12,526 bases of DNA, from positions 1 to 12,526 of the forward strand of contig NZ_CAMIHD010000033.1 in the NCBI RefSeq assembly GCF_946222835.1, written 5' to 3'. Of this stretch, positions 1-6,621 are shown piece by piece. Numbering within the stretch: the stretch's first letter is position 1; the number at the start of each line of letters is the position of its first letter. The translations under genes and the position numbers were made by a program. The stretch comes from an uncultured Corynebacterium sp. Its GTDB lineage: Bacteria > Actinomycetota > Actinomycetes > Mycobacteriales > Mycobacteriaceae. The notes below the pieces were generated by a model. The model searched no databases and was not told the DNA's origin. It worked only from the letters and a program-made list of their open reading frames with translations.

Positions 1-122
1 AGCTCGATGCACTCATCACAGATGTAGACACCGCCGCCGGCGATGAGCTTTTTCACCTGTTTCTGACTCTTGCCACAAAAGGAACACTTGAGCAGGTCAG
101 CGCTTTCTTGCATACGTGCCAT
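1..122 (-). CDS. clpX: ClpX, ATP-dependent Clp protease ATP-binding subunit (N-terminal part only)
   Basis: This is the first 40 or so residues of the AAA+ unfoldase that recognises substrates and feeds them into the ClpP barrel in the cytoplasm. The gene runs off the left edge. The visible part is the N-terminal zinc-binding domain: Cys13 and Cys16 (CSFC) and Cys35 and Cys38 (CDEC) form the four-cysteine site, with the conserved GKSQ and GGGVYICDECIEL surroundings. The ATG at 122 gives the usual corynebacterial start MARMQES; a second in-frame ATG at 113 is possible. The upstream purine stretch AAAGAA is a weak ribosome binding site. The gene points away from the SDR gene at 350, so both promoters lie in the 227-bp gap. 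It is on the same strand as clpP1-clpP2 at 5268-6511, with which its product should assemble. Confidence 0.95.
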   Translation of the reverse strand, partial: MARMQESADLLKCSFCGKSQKQVKKLIAGGGVYICDECIE

Positions 123-305
123 TAAGTTCTTTCACACTCGCTTTTCGTACCGCTATCCACAGTTGGAAGGACGATTCTACCCTTCCGAGCGGCTTAATCT
201 TCATCTGTTTCTACCTTAGTAAATCAACCCGACAGGCCCTTCATTCATTCCCTCCCGCGTGGCGAATTTCCCAGGCCTTTCCTGTTCCTGCGGCCTAAAC
301 TAGAA

Positions 306-317
306 GGTGAAATCACC
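306..317. promoter_or_regulatory. Short inverted repeat upstream of the SDR gene
   Basis: GGTGAAATCACC is a perfect inverted repeat (5-bp arms, 2-bp centre) 32 bp before the SDR start, just downstream of TAAACT, a possible -10 hexamer. It could be a small operator or fall in the 5' leader. The 123-349 gap also contains a GGAAGG/CCTTCC hairpin (165-186) and a TAGAAT on the minus strand that could be the clpX -10. Nothing here identifies a regulator, so this is a weak call. Confidence 0.25.
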
Positions 318-349
318 CTCATCCCACCCCTTTTAGGAACAGGAGCATC

Positions 350-1117
350 ATGTTCGATCTCACAGGGCGAGTAGCCATTGTCACCGGCGGAGCTTCCGGC
401 ATTGGCCGCGGCATCGTCGCCTCGCTGCGGGAGGCCGGCGCCACCGTTGTCATCGCCGATATCGACCTAGACCACGCCACCGCTACTGCTAAGGAGGTGG
501 GTGCCAGCGCCATTCGCGTGGACGTCACCGACCGCGCTTCGGTTAAGAACCTGTATCGCCAGGTCACTGCCGAGCACGGCGGCTTCGACATTGTGAGCTC
601 CAATGCCGGGGTCTTTCCCAACTGTCCGCTGGCAGAGATGACCGATGAAAAGTGGGAGGCAATGTTTGCCATCAACACCCACGGCACCTTCAAGGTGGTC
701 CAGGAAGCACTCCCCTACCTCAAGCAACGCCGCTATGGGCGCATCGTCATCACCACATCTATCACCGGCTCACACACGGGCTTTCCGGGTTGGGCCCACT
801 ACGGCGCCTCCAAGGCGGCCCAGCAGGGGTTTATGCGTTCAGCCGCGCTGGAAGTGGCCCGCGATGGCATCACCATTAACGGCGTCCTCCCAGGCAATAT
901 CCTCACCGAGGGCCTCGAGGCCCAAGGCCAGGAGTACCTCGATCAAATGACGCGGTCGGTACCGCTGCACCGCCTGGGCACCCCGCGCGATATTGGCACT
1001 GCGGCAGCCTTCCTGGCTTCGGAAGAGGCAGGCTACATCACCGGCCAAACCCTGGTCATAGATGGCGGCCAGCTCTTGCCCGAGACTCCCGAGGCCATAC
1101 TGCCGCCGCGCGATTAG
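350..1117 (+). CDS. SDR family NAD(P)-dependent oxidoreductase (FabG-like)
   Basis: This 255-residue classical short-chain dehydrogenase/reductase is predicted to be a soluble enzyme that oxidises an alcohol or reduces a ketone using NAD(P)H. The Rossmann cofactor motif TGGASGIG is at residues 12-19. Asp37, at the end of the second strand (VVIADID), favours NAD(H) over NADPH. The NAG motif is at 85-87, and the catalytic Asn-Ser-Tyr-Lys set is probably N109, S137, Y151 and K155 (HYGASKAA). The C-terminal GYITGQTLVIDGG is typical of the family. The ATG at 350 is preceded by AGGAACAGGAG at good spacing. It stands alone: the neighbours on both sides are on the other strand, so the context does not reveal the substrate. 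FabG, an acetoin or sugar dehydrogenase, or a polyol dehydrogenase are all possible. Confidence 0.9.
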   Translation: MFDLTGRVAIVTGGASGIGRGIVASLREAGATVVIADIDLDHATATAKEVGASAIRVDVTDRASVKNLYRQVTAEHGGFDIVSSNAGVFPNCPLAEMTDEKWEAMFAINTHGTFKVVQEALPYLKQRRYGRIVITTSITGSHTGFPGWAHYGASKAAQQGFMRSAALEVARDGITINGVLPGNILTEGLEAQGQEYLDQMTRSVPLHRLGTPRDIGTAAAFLASEEAGYITGQTLVIDGGQLLPETPEAILPPRD

Positions 1118-1149
1118 CCGCGCTTGCCGGCGCCCCCATGTGCACAAAG

Positions 1150-1192
1150 CACGAGGCCCCTTGCTACACAGTGTGCGGCGAGGGGCCTCGTG
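1150..1192. terminator. Hairpin terminator between convergent SDR and 84-residue genes
   Basis: A perfect 11-bp stem, CACGAGGCCCC paired with GGGGCCTCGTG, encloses a 21-nt loop. It lies between the SDR stop (1117) and the stop of the minus-strand gene (1213), so it can serve both. Neither side has a strong T-run (TTTG on the minus side, a short TTT on the plus side), so efficiency is uncertain. Confidence 0.7.
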
Positions 1193-1212
1193 GGATTTCA
1201 TTCATTTGCTGC

Positions 1213-1467
1213 CTACTGCAGCCAGTCGAAGTCGAGCAGGAAAAGTTCTGCATCGAGCATCTCAAGTTCATCCGGTGCATGACCGGTGACCGCTTCAAAC
1301 ACCTCTGCAATATCCTTAGTCGTAGCAGGGGTCTTATCAGCGTCAAGCAGGGATTCTGCCACCAAAGCAGGAACCGGAGCACCCGATACAGTGTCCAGCC
1401 CGGTACCAGTGGTGGAGCCCTTGAACGCATCAGCGATGCCGTCCAGCAATGTACGCATCTTGTTCAT
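1213..1467 (-). CDS. Small acidic protein of unknown function (84 residues)
   Basis: I do not recognise this family. The start is well supported: GGAGGT lies 7 nt before the ATG at 1467, and a promoter-like TTGCTT-17 bp-TATATT lies upstream. The N-terminus is slightly basic and amphipathic (MNKMRTLLDGIADAFKG). The middle is Ala/Thr/Val-rich. The C-terminal third is strongly acidic and hydrophobic, ending LLDFDWLQ. There is no convincing signal peptide or membrane segment and there are no cysteines, so a cytoplasmic or peripheral protein is likely. A repeat element very like the one upstream of the phosphate permease gene lies upstream, suggesting co-regulation with phosphate uptake. The hairpin at 1150-1192 ends the transcript. 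The call that it is a real gene is firm; function is unknown. Confidence 0.8.
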   Translation of the reverse strand: MNKMRTLLDGIADAFKGSTTGTGLDTVSGAPVPALVAESLLDADKTPATTKDIAEVFEAVTGHAPDELEMLDAELFLLDFDWLQ

Positions 1468-1491
1468 TTCTCACACCTCCATGTGGCTTTC

Positions 1492-1508
1492 TCTCTATTT
1501 GATAGAGA
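1492..1508. promoter_or_regulatory. 17-bp palindrome at the start region of the 84-residue gene's transcript
   Basis: TCTCTAT-TTG-ATAGAGA is a perfect 7-bp inverted repeat with a 3-bp centre. It lies immediately downstream of the proposed -10 (1511-1516), about where transcription would begin, 25-41 bp before the start codon. A repressor site is the natural reading; a small mRNA 5' hairpin is the alternative. Confidence 0.4.
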
Positions 1509-1510
1509 AA

Positions 1511-1539
1511 AATATACGCGGCACACCCCCGCCAAGCAA
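1511..1539 (-). promoter_or_regulatory. Candidate promoter of the 84-residue gene
   Basis: On the minus strand, TTGCTT (1539-1534) and TATATT (1516-1511) are separated by 17 bp, which fits a housekeeping-sigma promoter with a weak -35. The -35 lies inside the last unit of the direct-repeat element at 1530-1573, the arrangement expected for a response-regulator-activated promoter. Confidence 0.5.
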
Positions 1540-1573
1540 CCCTTTAGTCACTTTAAGTTAACCTTTTGTTAAC
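1530..1573 (-). promoter_or_regulatory. PHO-box-like array of 11-bp direct repeats
   Basis: Read on the minus strand, four consecutive 11-bp units each begin with GT: GTTAACAAAAG, GTTAACTTAAA, GTGACTAAAGG and GTTGCTTGGCG. The first two are strong matches to each other and the last two are degenerate. The first two units also form a 9-bp inverted repeat (1554-1576). The same GTTAACAAAAG unit occurs upstream of the phosphate permease gene at 3349-3370. Eleven-bp-period direct repeats are how PhoB/PhoP/PhoR-type regulators bind. That PhoR is the protein is an inference. Confidence 0.5.
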
Positions 1574-1577
1574 TTAC

Positions 1578-1600
1578 GGAAAATGTGCCGCACGCCACAT
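1578..1600 (-). terminator. Weak hairpin after the Pit operon
   Basis: On the minus strand, ATGTG and CACAT (5-bp stem, 8-nt loop) are followed directly by TTTT, 32 bp past the stop of the 96-residue gene. The stem is short, so this is a tentative terminator. Nothing better is visible before the next promoter. Confidence 0.3.
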
Positions 1601-1631
1601 GAGAAGTTTACCCCCAAGGAAGGACAATGAC

Positions 1632-1922
1632 TTAGAGGTCACCAAACGGCGTGAAGCCAAAGTAGTGGTCCAGCGTATCGCGGGCAATCCACATGATGGC
1701 CACCAGGATAACTACGGCCAGCACCGCATAGACAGTCCAGCCAAGCACCTTCATCTGAGGGCTTGCAGGGGTATCGCCAACAACGACGCCGTTATCGTCG
1801 CGAATGGGGTCACCGGTCATACACCGCATGCCCAAGGAGAAAAGTAGCGGAATGCCAGCGCCGAAGACCAACGCCAAGCCTGCAACGTGAATGAGGGACT
1901 GGAAGATTTCTGCAGCAGTCAT
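1632..1922 (-). CDS. Small two-segment membrane protein coupled to the phosphate permease
   Basis: This 96-residue protein has two hydrophobic segments, roughly residues 10-32 (IHVAGLALVFGAGIPLLFSL) and 58-80 (MKVLGWTVYAVLAVVILVAIMW), joined by a charged, glycine-rich loop. It should therefore sit in the cytoplasmic membrane. Its ATG is only 3 bp after the permease stop codon, and its GAGGAG ribosome binding site lies inside the end of the permease gene, so the two are translated from one mRNA. From the coupling I infer that it assists or modulates phosphate uptake; no motif proves this. I recall small membrane proteins next to pit genes in other corynebacteria but cannot check it here. Confidence 0.85.
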   Translation of the reverse strand: MTAAEIFQSLIHVAGLALVFGAGIPLLFSLGMRCMTGDPIRDDNGVVVGDTPASPQMKVLGWTVYAVLAVVILVAIMWIARDTLDHYFGFTPFGDL

Positions 1923-1925
1923 GGT

Positions 1926-3266
1926 TTAGCGCTCCTCTTGAACAGTAGACGGCGCGGAAGCATCCCCCGCATTGGTAGCGGACGCTGGTGCGGCGCCGGC
2001 AGCAACTGGCTTCTTGCGGTCAAAGCCCGCACCCATGGAGGAATCCACGGACTCGGAGTTTGGATCCCAGTCGTTGTTGACGTTGGAAGCATCCACCGGG
2101 TTCATGCGGGAACGGATGACAATGAGCGCGGCCATTGCCAGCAGCAAGACGAAGTCCACGATGGCACCGGTTGCGACGTTGGTGAAGGAGGAAACGCCGT
2201 GTGCCAACCACCAGGTAGCAAAGCCCACGAACGCAGCGCACGGCAAGGTGATGAGCCATGCGGACACCATACGCATGGCGACACCCCAGCGAACCTCAGC
2301 ACCGCGGCGCCCCAGGCCGGTACCCAGAATGGAACCGGTGGACACGTGGGTGGTGGACAGCGCCATACCACCGGTAGCAGAGGTGAGGATGATGGCTGCA
2401 GAAGTAGCTTCAGCGGCCATGCCCTGTGGAGACTCAATCTCCACCAGACCCTTGCCCAGGGTGCGGATAACGCGCCAGCCGCCGGACAGAGTGCCGGCCG
2501 CGATAGCCACAGCACAAGAAACGATAACCCAGGTTGGAATGCGGGCGTCGGCAACCGCATGCCCAGAGGCAACCAGTGCCAGGAAGATAACGCCCATAGT
2601 CTTCTGTGCGTCGCCAGCGCCGTGCGCCAGGGACACCAGGCACGCGGTGACGATCTGACCGTGGCGGAAGTGCTCGTTCTTAGCCTTATTCGGGATGGTG
2701 TTGGTTACCCAGTAGATAAGGAACGTGGCACACGCCGAAACCAGCGCCGCGATGATGGGCGAGGCAACGGCCGGGATAATGATCTTGCCGGCAATTGAGG
2801 ACCACTCCACGCCAGTCGAGCCCATCGCAGCGAAGGCGGCACCAATAAGGCCACCGAACAAGGCGTGGGAGGAACTGGACGGCATACCCAGCAACCAAGT
2901 GAACAGGTTCCAGATGATGCCGCCGATAAGGCCAGTGAAGACGACCATCAACAGCGCCTGGCCGTCGGTATCAGCGGCGGCGCCAGACAGGTCGTAGGAA
3001 TCAAGGTTAACAATGCCCTTTGCCACGGTCGCAGCAACATTAACCGAAAGAAAGGCACCCACAAGGTTAAGCACTGCGGAGATAGCTACCGCGGTAAAAG
3101 GCTTCAAAGCACCGGTGGCAATGGACGTAGCCATCGCGTTGGCAGTGTCATGAAATCCGTTCGTAAAGTCAAAGGAAAGGGCGGTTACCACCACAATGCC
3201 GAGGATAATCAGAGTCGCTGTCACAGCGTTGGCCCCTTGGAAAGAAAAGATGAACACGGTACGCAT
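1926..3266 (-). CDS. pitA: Pit-family inorganic phosphate transporter
   Basis: This is a low-affinity, ion-coupled phosphate permease of the PiT family (PF01384) with about ten hydrophobic membrane segments. The family signature is visible twice: FTNGFHDTANAMATSIATGAL near the N-terminus and SLAHGAGDAQKTMGVI in the second half. The C-terminal 50 residues are hydrophilic, rich in Ala, Asp and Ser, and probably cytoplasmic. Start choice is uncertain. The ATG at 3266 has AAGG 8 nt upstream. A longer frame opens with GTG at 3281, which has no ribosome binding site. A GTG at 3224 (MTATLIIL) also has AAGGGG 8 nt upstream and would give a start closest to what I expect of relatives. It is the first gene of a two-gene operon with the 96-residue membrane protein, preceded by a PHO-box-like repeat. 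Confidence 0.92.
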   Translation of the reverse strand: MRTVFIFSFQGANAVTATLIILGIVVVTALSFDFTNGFHDTANAMATSIATGALKPFTAVAISAVLNLVGAFLSVNVAATVAKGIVNLDSYDLSGAAADTDGQALLMVVFTGLIGGIIWNLFTWLLGMPSSSSHALFGGLIGAAFAAMGSTGVEWSSIAGKIIIPAVASPIIAALVSACATFLIYWVTNTIPNKAKNEHFRHGQIVTACLVSLAHGAGDAQKTMGVIFLALVASGHAVADARIPTWVIVSCAVAIAAGTLSGGWRVIRTLGKGLVEIESPQGMAAEATSAAIILTSATGGMALSTTHVSTGSILGTGLGRRGAEVRWGVAMRMVSAWLITLPCAAFVGFATWWLAHGVSSFTNVATGAIVDFVLLLAMAALIVIRSRMNPVDASNVNNDWDPNSESVDSSMGAGFDRKKPVAAGAAPASATNAGDASAPSTVQEER

Positions 3267-3348
3267 CTGCGGCGCCTTCACACGTCGCGGACGGAATGCA
3301 GACTACTCCTGCGCCTATCCACAGACAATTGCTTTTCTTTAATATTTC

Positions 3349-3370
3349 CTTTGGTTACCCTTTTGTTAAC
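3349..3370 (-). promoter_or_regulatory. PHO-box-like direct repeat upstream of the phosphate permease
   Basis: On the minus strand, two adjacent 11-bp units, GTTAACAAAAG and GGTAACCAAAG, lie about 80 bp upstream of the permease start. The first unit is identical to the first unit of the element at 1530-1573, and both elements face minus-strand genes. Two elements in front of a phosphate permease operon and a neighbour, in the same orientation, suggest one regulator. PhoR is the obvious candidate. The rest of the 3267-3472 gap is AT-rich and shows no gene. Confidence 0.5.
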
Positions 3371-3472
3371 CTGCTGGGGCTTAGAATCGAGCCCAGGAGG
3401 ATTCCAAAGGGATAAAATTTCCCCAGCTAATGCTAATTATATGCCCCCACCTCCCCCGCTTAGTCCGAGTGA

Positions 3473-3520
3473 TAAAAACCACTTAGGGAGGTATGCCAAC
3501 ATCACGCCGACATACCTCCC
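3473..3520 (-). terminator. Intrinsic terminator of the peptide transporter gene
   Basis: GGGAGGTATG (3486-3495) pairs perfectly with CATACCTCCC (3511-3520) around a 15-nt loop. On the minus strand the stem is followed after eight bases by TTTTTA. It lies 23 bp past the transporter's stop codon, a standard position. Confidence 0.75.
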
Positions 3521-3542
3521 ATTTAAGGGTGTTTTACAGCAC

Positions 3543-5045
3543 CTAGCGGAAGGTAGAGAACTTCTTTACCACCCAGCGGCTTAGAACAAGCAGGATGGCG
3601 CCCAACACGATGGATACAACACCAAGGGAGATGAAGAAGGTATTCTCCGCGCGTGCATCATCCGGGTTATAGAAGCTAGCCAAGGAGCCGGCCAGCGAGG
3701 TACCCATAGCCACCGCCATCATCCACACCGCCATCATGCGGGACGGGAATGCGACTGGCGCCACCTTGGTGGCAAGCGCATTGCCTACCGGCGACAGGAG
3801 AAGCTCCGCCATAGTGAACAGGAACAGAATGAGGATGATGACATACATCGGCGTGGAGTTCGCCGCCGCACCCGAGTACGGCAAGAAGAAGAACAAGGAG
3901 ATGCCGATGACGATATTGGCTACGCCGAACTTTACTGGGGTGGACCACTGCCTATCCCCTAGCTTCGTCCACATCGTTGCAAAGACAGCAGAGAAAATGA
4001 CAATAAAGATCGGGTTAATGGACTGCACCAGTGATGGCGGGATTTCCCAGCCAAACATGTGGCGATCCAAGCGCACATCCGAATAAATCGTCATTACGGT
4101 GAACTGCTGCTGGAAGATACCGAAGAACAAAACGCCGGAAACGAACATCGGGATAAATCCGAGCAGGCGATTCTTTTCCTCGCGGGTCACCAGCTTCGAG
4201 GTATACATCTGAGCCCACAGATAAATTGCAGCTACTAGAGCCACCGCGGTAACAATATTGGACAACCAATCAACCCGAATGGCTCCGGTAGCCAATGCCA
4301 CCACCATGACCACGACAACGGCAGCAACTGCCACCACGCCCATAAGTAGCTGCTTGGGGCTAGCTGGGTTTGGTACCTCGTGTCCCGCGTCCTTAATAGT
4401 GGTCTTGCGCATTAGGGAGTACTGAATCAGGCCGAGCGCCATGCCAATTGCCGCGATGCCAAAGCCCCAGTGGAAACCCTGCCAGCCCCACAGGGCGGTG
4501 GTAAGGAGAGGACCAACAAGTGCACCGATATTGACGCCCATATAGAAGATGGAGAAGCCACCATCGCGGCGCGGGTCGTCCCGGCTGTACATGGAACCAA
4601 GCACGACCTGGGCAGTGGTCTTAACGCCGCCAGAGCCGACAGCAATCAGGACTAGGCCGATGGCCAGTCCAGTTACCGCAGGGATAAATGCCAGGGCGAG
4701 GTGGCCGGCCATGACCAGAACGGCCGAATAGAACAGCGTGCGCTCGGCCCCCAAAACACGGTCAGCGACAAGAGAAGCCAACAAGCAGGCCATGTACACC
4801 AAGCCTCCGTAGGCACCCACGATCGACGTAGCATCAGCCCGATCCAAGCCAAGTCCACCATCAGTGGTGGCGTAGTACATATACAGCAAGACAAGTGCTT
4901 GCATGCCGTAGAAGCTAAAGCGCTCCCACATTTCCACGCCAAAGAGATTGGCCAAGCCCCAAGGGTGGCCAAAGAATGTGCGTTCGCCGCTCTGCGGGGT
5001 GGGCGCGGCGGCCTGTGCTGCCACGTCAGATGTGTGTTTCTCCAT
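3543..5045 (-). CDS. POT/PTR family proton-dependent oligopeptide transporter
   Basis: This 500-residue major-facilitator protein imports di- and tripeptides with protons across the cytoplasmic membrane. The POT signature is clear: ExxERFSFYG at residues 38-47 (proton coupling), the GG...ADR..G loop at 80-99, GSGGVKTTA at 137-145, and FYMGVNIGALVGP at 167-179. Length and segment number fit the DtpT type, with an N-terminal cytoplasmic tail of about 25 residues. The ATG at 5045 has no ribosome binding site, and GATAAT ends 3 nt upstream. The mRNA may thus have a very short or no leader, or the true start may be the in-frame GTG at 5024, whose only upstream purine block is too distant. It has its own terminator and stands as a single gene. 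Substrate range cannot be read from the sequence. Confidence 0.93.
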   Translation of the reverse strand: MEKHTSDVAAQAAAPTPQSGERTFFGHPWGLANLFGVEMWERFSFYGMQALVLLYMYYATTDGGLGLDRADATSIVGAYGGLVYMACLLASLVADRVLGAERTLFYSAVLVMAGHLALAFIPAVTGLAIGLVLIAVGSGGVKTTAQVVLGSMYSRDDPRRDGGFSIFYMGVNIGALVGPLLTTALWGWQGFHWGFGIAAIGMALGLIQYSLMRKTTIKDAGHEVPNPASPKQLLMGVVAVAAVVVVMVVALATGAIRVDWLSNIVTAVALVAAIYLWAQMYTSKLVTREEKNRLLGFIPMFVSGVLFFGIFQQQFTVMTIYSDVRLDRHMFGWEIPPSLVQSINPIFIVIFSAVFATMWTKLGDRQWSTPVKFGVANIVIGISLFFFLPYSGAAANSTPMYVIILILFLFTMAELLLSPVGNALATKVAPVAFPSRMMAVWMMAVAMGTSLAGSLASFYNPDDARAENTFFISLGVVSIVLGAILLVLSRWVVKKFSTFR

Positions 5046-5201
5046 AAGATTATCTGACCATTCGGAGTTCTAAATCACAAATCCGACGCTATAGGTTTAG
5101 TGTCTCACGATAGAAATAAACCTAACGACCTGCAGAAATTTCTCTTCGAGCTTCACCCCATTCGGGTGCAGGGAGAAAGCCCTCCAAGCAGCAGAAAACG
5201 C

Positions 5202-5247
5202 AAAGGGCCCTGCCCGCAGCTCAAGTTTGGCTGCAGGGCAGGGCTTT
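5202..5247 (-). terminator. Intrinsic terminator of the clpP1-clpP2 operon
   Basis: GCCCTGCCC (5207-5215) pairs with GGGCAGGGC (5236-5244). The stem extends inward through GCAGC/GCTGC with one bulged A. On the minus strand it is followed by CTTTGCGTTTTC. It begins 21 bp past the clpP2 stop. The 5046-5201 stretch towards the transporter start holds only promoter-like AT-rich sequence and no gene. Confidence 0.8.
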
Positions 5248-5267
5248 ATGGGACGTTCTATCCCGTC

Positions 5268-5891
5268 CTAAGCGTTGAGTTTGCGGTACCCAAAGACCGT
5301 ATCGATGATGCCGTATTCAACGGCTTCCTCAGCAGTCAGAATCTTATCGCGATCGGTATCGATGCGGATCTGCTCTGCGGTACGGCCGGTGTGCTCCGAC
5401 AACGTAGTCTCCATCAGCTTGCGCATACGCTCAATCTCAGCGGCCTGAATCTCCAAGTCAGAAACCTGGCCCTGAGTGCCTTGGGTTGCTGGCTGGTGGA
5501 TGAGCACGCGGGAGTTAGGCAGCGCTGCGCGCTTGCCCGGTGCACCCGCAGCCAAAAGCACGGCTGCTGCAGAAGCGGCCTGACCCAAGCACACGGTCTG
5601 AACGTCAGGACGCACGTAGCGCATGGTGTCATAGATAGCCATCAACGCGGTAAAAGAACCACCCGGCGAATTGATGTACATGGTGATATCGCGGTCCGGA
5701 TCCTGGCTTTCTAGGACCAGCAGCTGCGCCATGATGTCATTAGCAGAGGTGTCATCCACCTGGGTGCCCAAGAAGATGATGCGCTCTTCAAAGAGCTTGG
5801 AATATGGGTTGGTTTCCTTGGTGCCCTGTGCGGACTGCTCAATAAAGGACGGCAGAACGTAGCGGGAATTTGGCATCTGAGGTTGATTCAT
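5268..5891 (-). CDS. clpP2: ClpP2, ATP-dependent Clp protease proteolytic subunit
   Basis: This is a serine peptidase subunit (family S14). In actinobacteria it forms a mixed ClpP1P2 double heptamer that degrades proteins delivered by ClpX or ClpC in the cytoplasm. The catalytic triad is Ser107 (GQAASAAAVLLAAG), His132 (IHQP) and Asp182 (DTDRDKILTA). The oxyanion-strand motif INSPGGSFTALMAIYDTM is at 73-90. The 207-residue length is normal, with an N-terminal extension of about 30 residues compared with mature ClpP. The ATG at 5891 is preceded by AAGGAG at 9 nt. It lies 20 bp after clpP1 on the same strand, so they form one operon and equal expression is expected. The terminator at 5202-5247 closes it. 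Confidence 0.97.
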   Translation of the reverse strand: MNQPQMPNSRYVLPSFIEQSAQGTKETNPYSKLFEERIIFLGTQVDDTSANDIMAQLLVLESQDPDRDITMYINSPGGSFTALMAIYDTMRYVRPDVQTVCLGQAASAAAVLLAAGAPGKRAALPNSRVLIHQPATQGTQGQVSDLEIQAAEIERMRKLMETTLSEHTGRTAEQIRIDTDRDKILTAEEAVEYGIIDTVFGYRKLNA

Positions 5892-5911
5892 AGTGATTTT
5901 CTCCTTATTCC

Positions 5912-6511
5912 CTAGTTGCTCAGTGGGCCGTTAACGGACTCAATGACGTGGTCAACAATGCCGTAGTCCTTGGCCTGTTGGGCGGTCATCCAACGGTCAC
6001 GGTCGGAGTCCTTGGTGATCTGCTCAAAGGTCTGGCCGGTGTGCTCGGCAATGAGCTCCGCCATCTCCCGCTTGGTCTGAGCAAATTGCTCAGCCTGGAT
6101 GGCGATGTCCGCAGCGGTACCACCGACACCAGCGGAAGGCTGGTGCATCATAATGCGCGCGTGCGGCAGAGCGTAGCGCTTGCCCTTGGTGCCGCCGGAA
6201 AGCAGGAACTGACCCATGGAGGCAGCCAGGCCCATGCCGTACGTGGCAATATCGCACGGCGAGTACTTCATGGTGTCATAAATAGCCATGCCCGCAGTGA
6301 CAGAGCCACCCGGGGAGTTGATGTAGAGCGAAATGTCGCGAGTGGGGTCCTCGGCGGACAGCAGGAGGATCTGGGCGCACAGCTTGTTCGCAATCTCATC
6401 ATCGACCTGGGTTCCCAGGAAGATAATGCGCTCGCGCAACAGGCGCTCGTACACGCTATCGCTCAGATTCATACCCGTAGACGACGAGTTCATTGAAATC
6501 TTCTCAGACAT
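5912..6511 (-). CDS. clpP1: ClpP1, ATP-dependent Clp protease proteolytic subunit
   Basis: This is the partner subunit of ClpP2. From the ATG at 6511 it is 199 residues. The frame stays open to 6643, but the extra 44 residues lack ClpP similarity, and GAAGGAG lies ideally before 6511. The triad is Ser98 (GMGLAASMGQFLLSGG), His123 (MMHQP) and Asp172 (SDRDRWMTA); INSPGGSVTAGMAIYDTMKY is at 64-83. The first gene of the clpP1-clpP2 operon, it diverges from the DtxR-type regulator at 6650 across a 138-bp gap. That gap contains a possible SigH promoter and two ClgR-like boxes, matching how clpP1P2 is controlled in Corynebacterium glutamicum (heat or stress through SigH, proteolytic stress through ClgR). 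In relatives clpP1 usually lies near tig; here about 5.8 kb separates them. Confidence 0.96.
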   Translation of the reverse strand: MSEKISMNSSSTGMNLSDSVYERLLRERIIFLGTQVDDEIANKLCAQILLLSAEDPTRDISLYINSPGGSVTAGMAIYDTMKYSPCDIATYGMGLAASMGQFLLSGGTKGKRYALPHARIMMHQPSAGVGGTAADIAIQAEQFAQTKREMAELIAEHTGQTFEQITKDSDRDRWMTAQQAKDYGIVDHVIESVNGPLSN

Positions 6512-6542
6512 TAGTGGTTCTCCTTCAAGTGAAGAATGCTTT

Positions 6543-6568
6543 AACTGGCCCCACCTTACCGGCATTCC
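6543..6568 (-). promoter_or_regulatory. Candidate SigH-type promoter of clpP1
   Basis: On the minus strand, GGAAT (6568-6564) and GTTAAA (starting at 6545) are separated by 18 bp. This resembles the GGAAT/GTT pattern of SigH-type ECF promoters. It would start transcription about 25 nt before the clpP1 ATG. The -10 match (GTT only) is short, so this rests partly on known SigH control of clpP1P2 in C. glutamicum. Confidence 0.45.
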
Positions 6569-6588
6569 TCTCAAACTTGGCCTCTGTT

Positions 6589-6599
6589 CGCTATGAGCG
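6589..6599 (-). promoter_or_regulatory. ClgR-like box upstream of clpP1
   Basis: Read on the minus strand the core is CGCTCATAGCG. It agrees at every fixed position with the ClgR consensus core CGCYNANRGCG that I recall from C. glutamicum, and the three bases after it (AAC) also fit WWS. Its centre is roughly 60 bp upstream of the proposed clpP1 start site, a plausible activator position. Confidence 0.6.
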
Positions 6600-6610
6600 T
6601 TGGGCCACAG

Positions 6611-6621
6611 CGCCAAAGGCG
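6611..6621 (+). promoter_or_regulatory. Second ClgR-like box / palindrome between clpP1 and the mntR-type gene
   Basis: CGCCAAAGGCG also fits the CGCYNANRGCG core, this time on the plus strand, and is part of the 13-bp palindrome GCGCC-AAA-GGCGC (6610-6622). Its centre is 22 bp, two helical turns, from the first box. It also lies close to the -35 region of the plus-strand regulator gene. The flanking bases fit the ClgR consensus less well than at the first box. Confidence 0.4.

Noticed and set aside
116..298. 60-residue plus-strand frame in the clpX-SDR gap
   Set aside because: It overlaps the clpX start, has no ribosome binding site and reads as random sequence.
1887..2798. 303-residue plus-strand frame
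   Set aside because: It is the antisense shadow of the phosphate permease gene, rich in Gly, His and Arg, without a domain or start signals.
3409..3424. GGGA-TAAAATT-TCCC inverted repeat in the permease/transporter gap
   Set aside because: The arms are only 4 bp and it lies beyond a better terminator; no role can be supported.
5046..5100. TGTGA on the minus strand before the peptide transporter as a GlxR/CRP site
   Set aside because: The second half-site (TCACA) is absent, so the match is a chance half-site.
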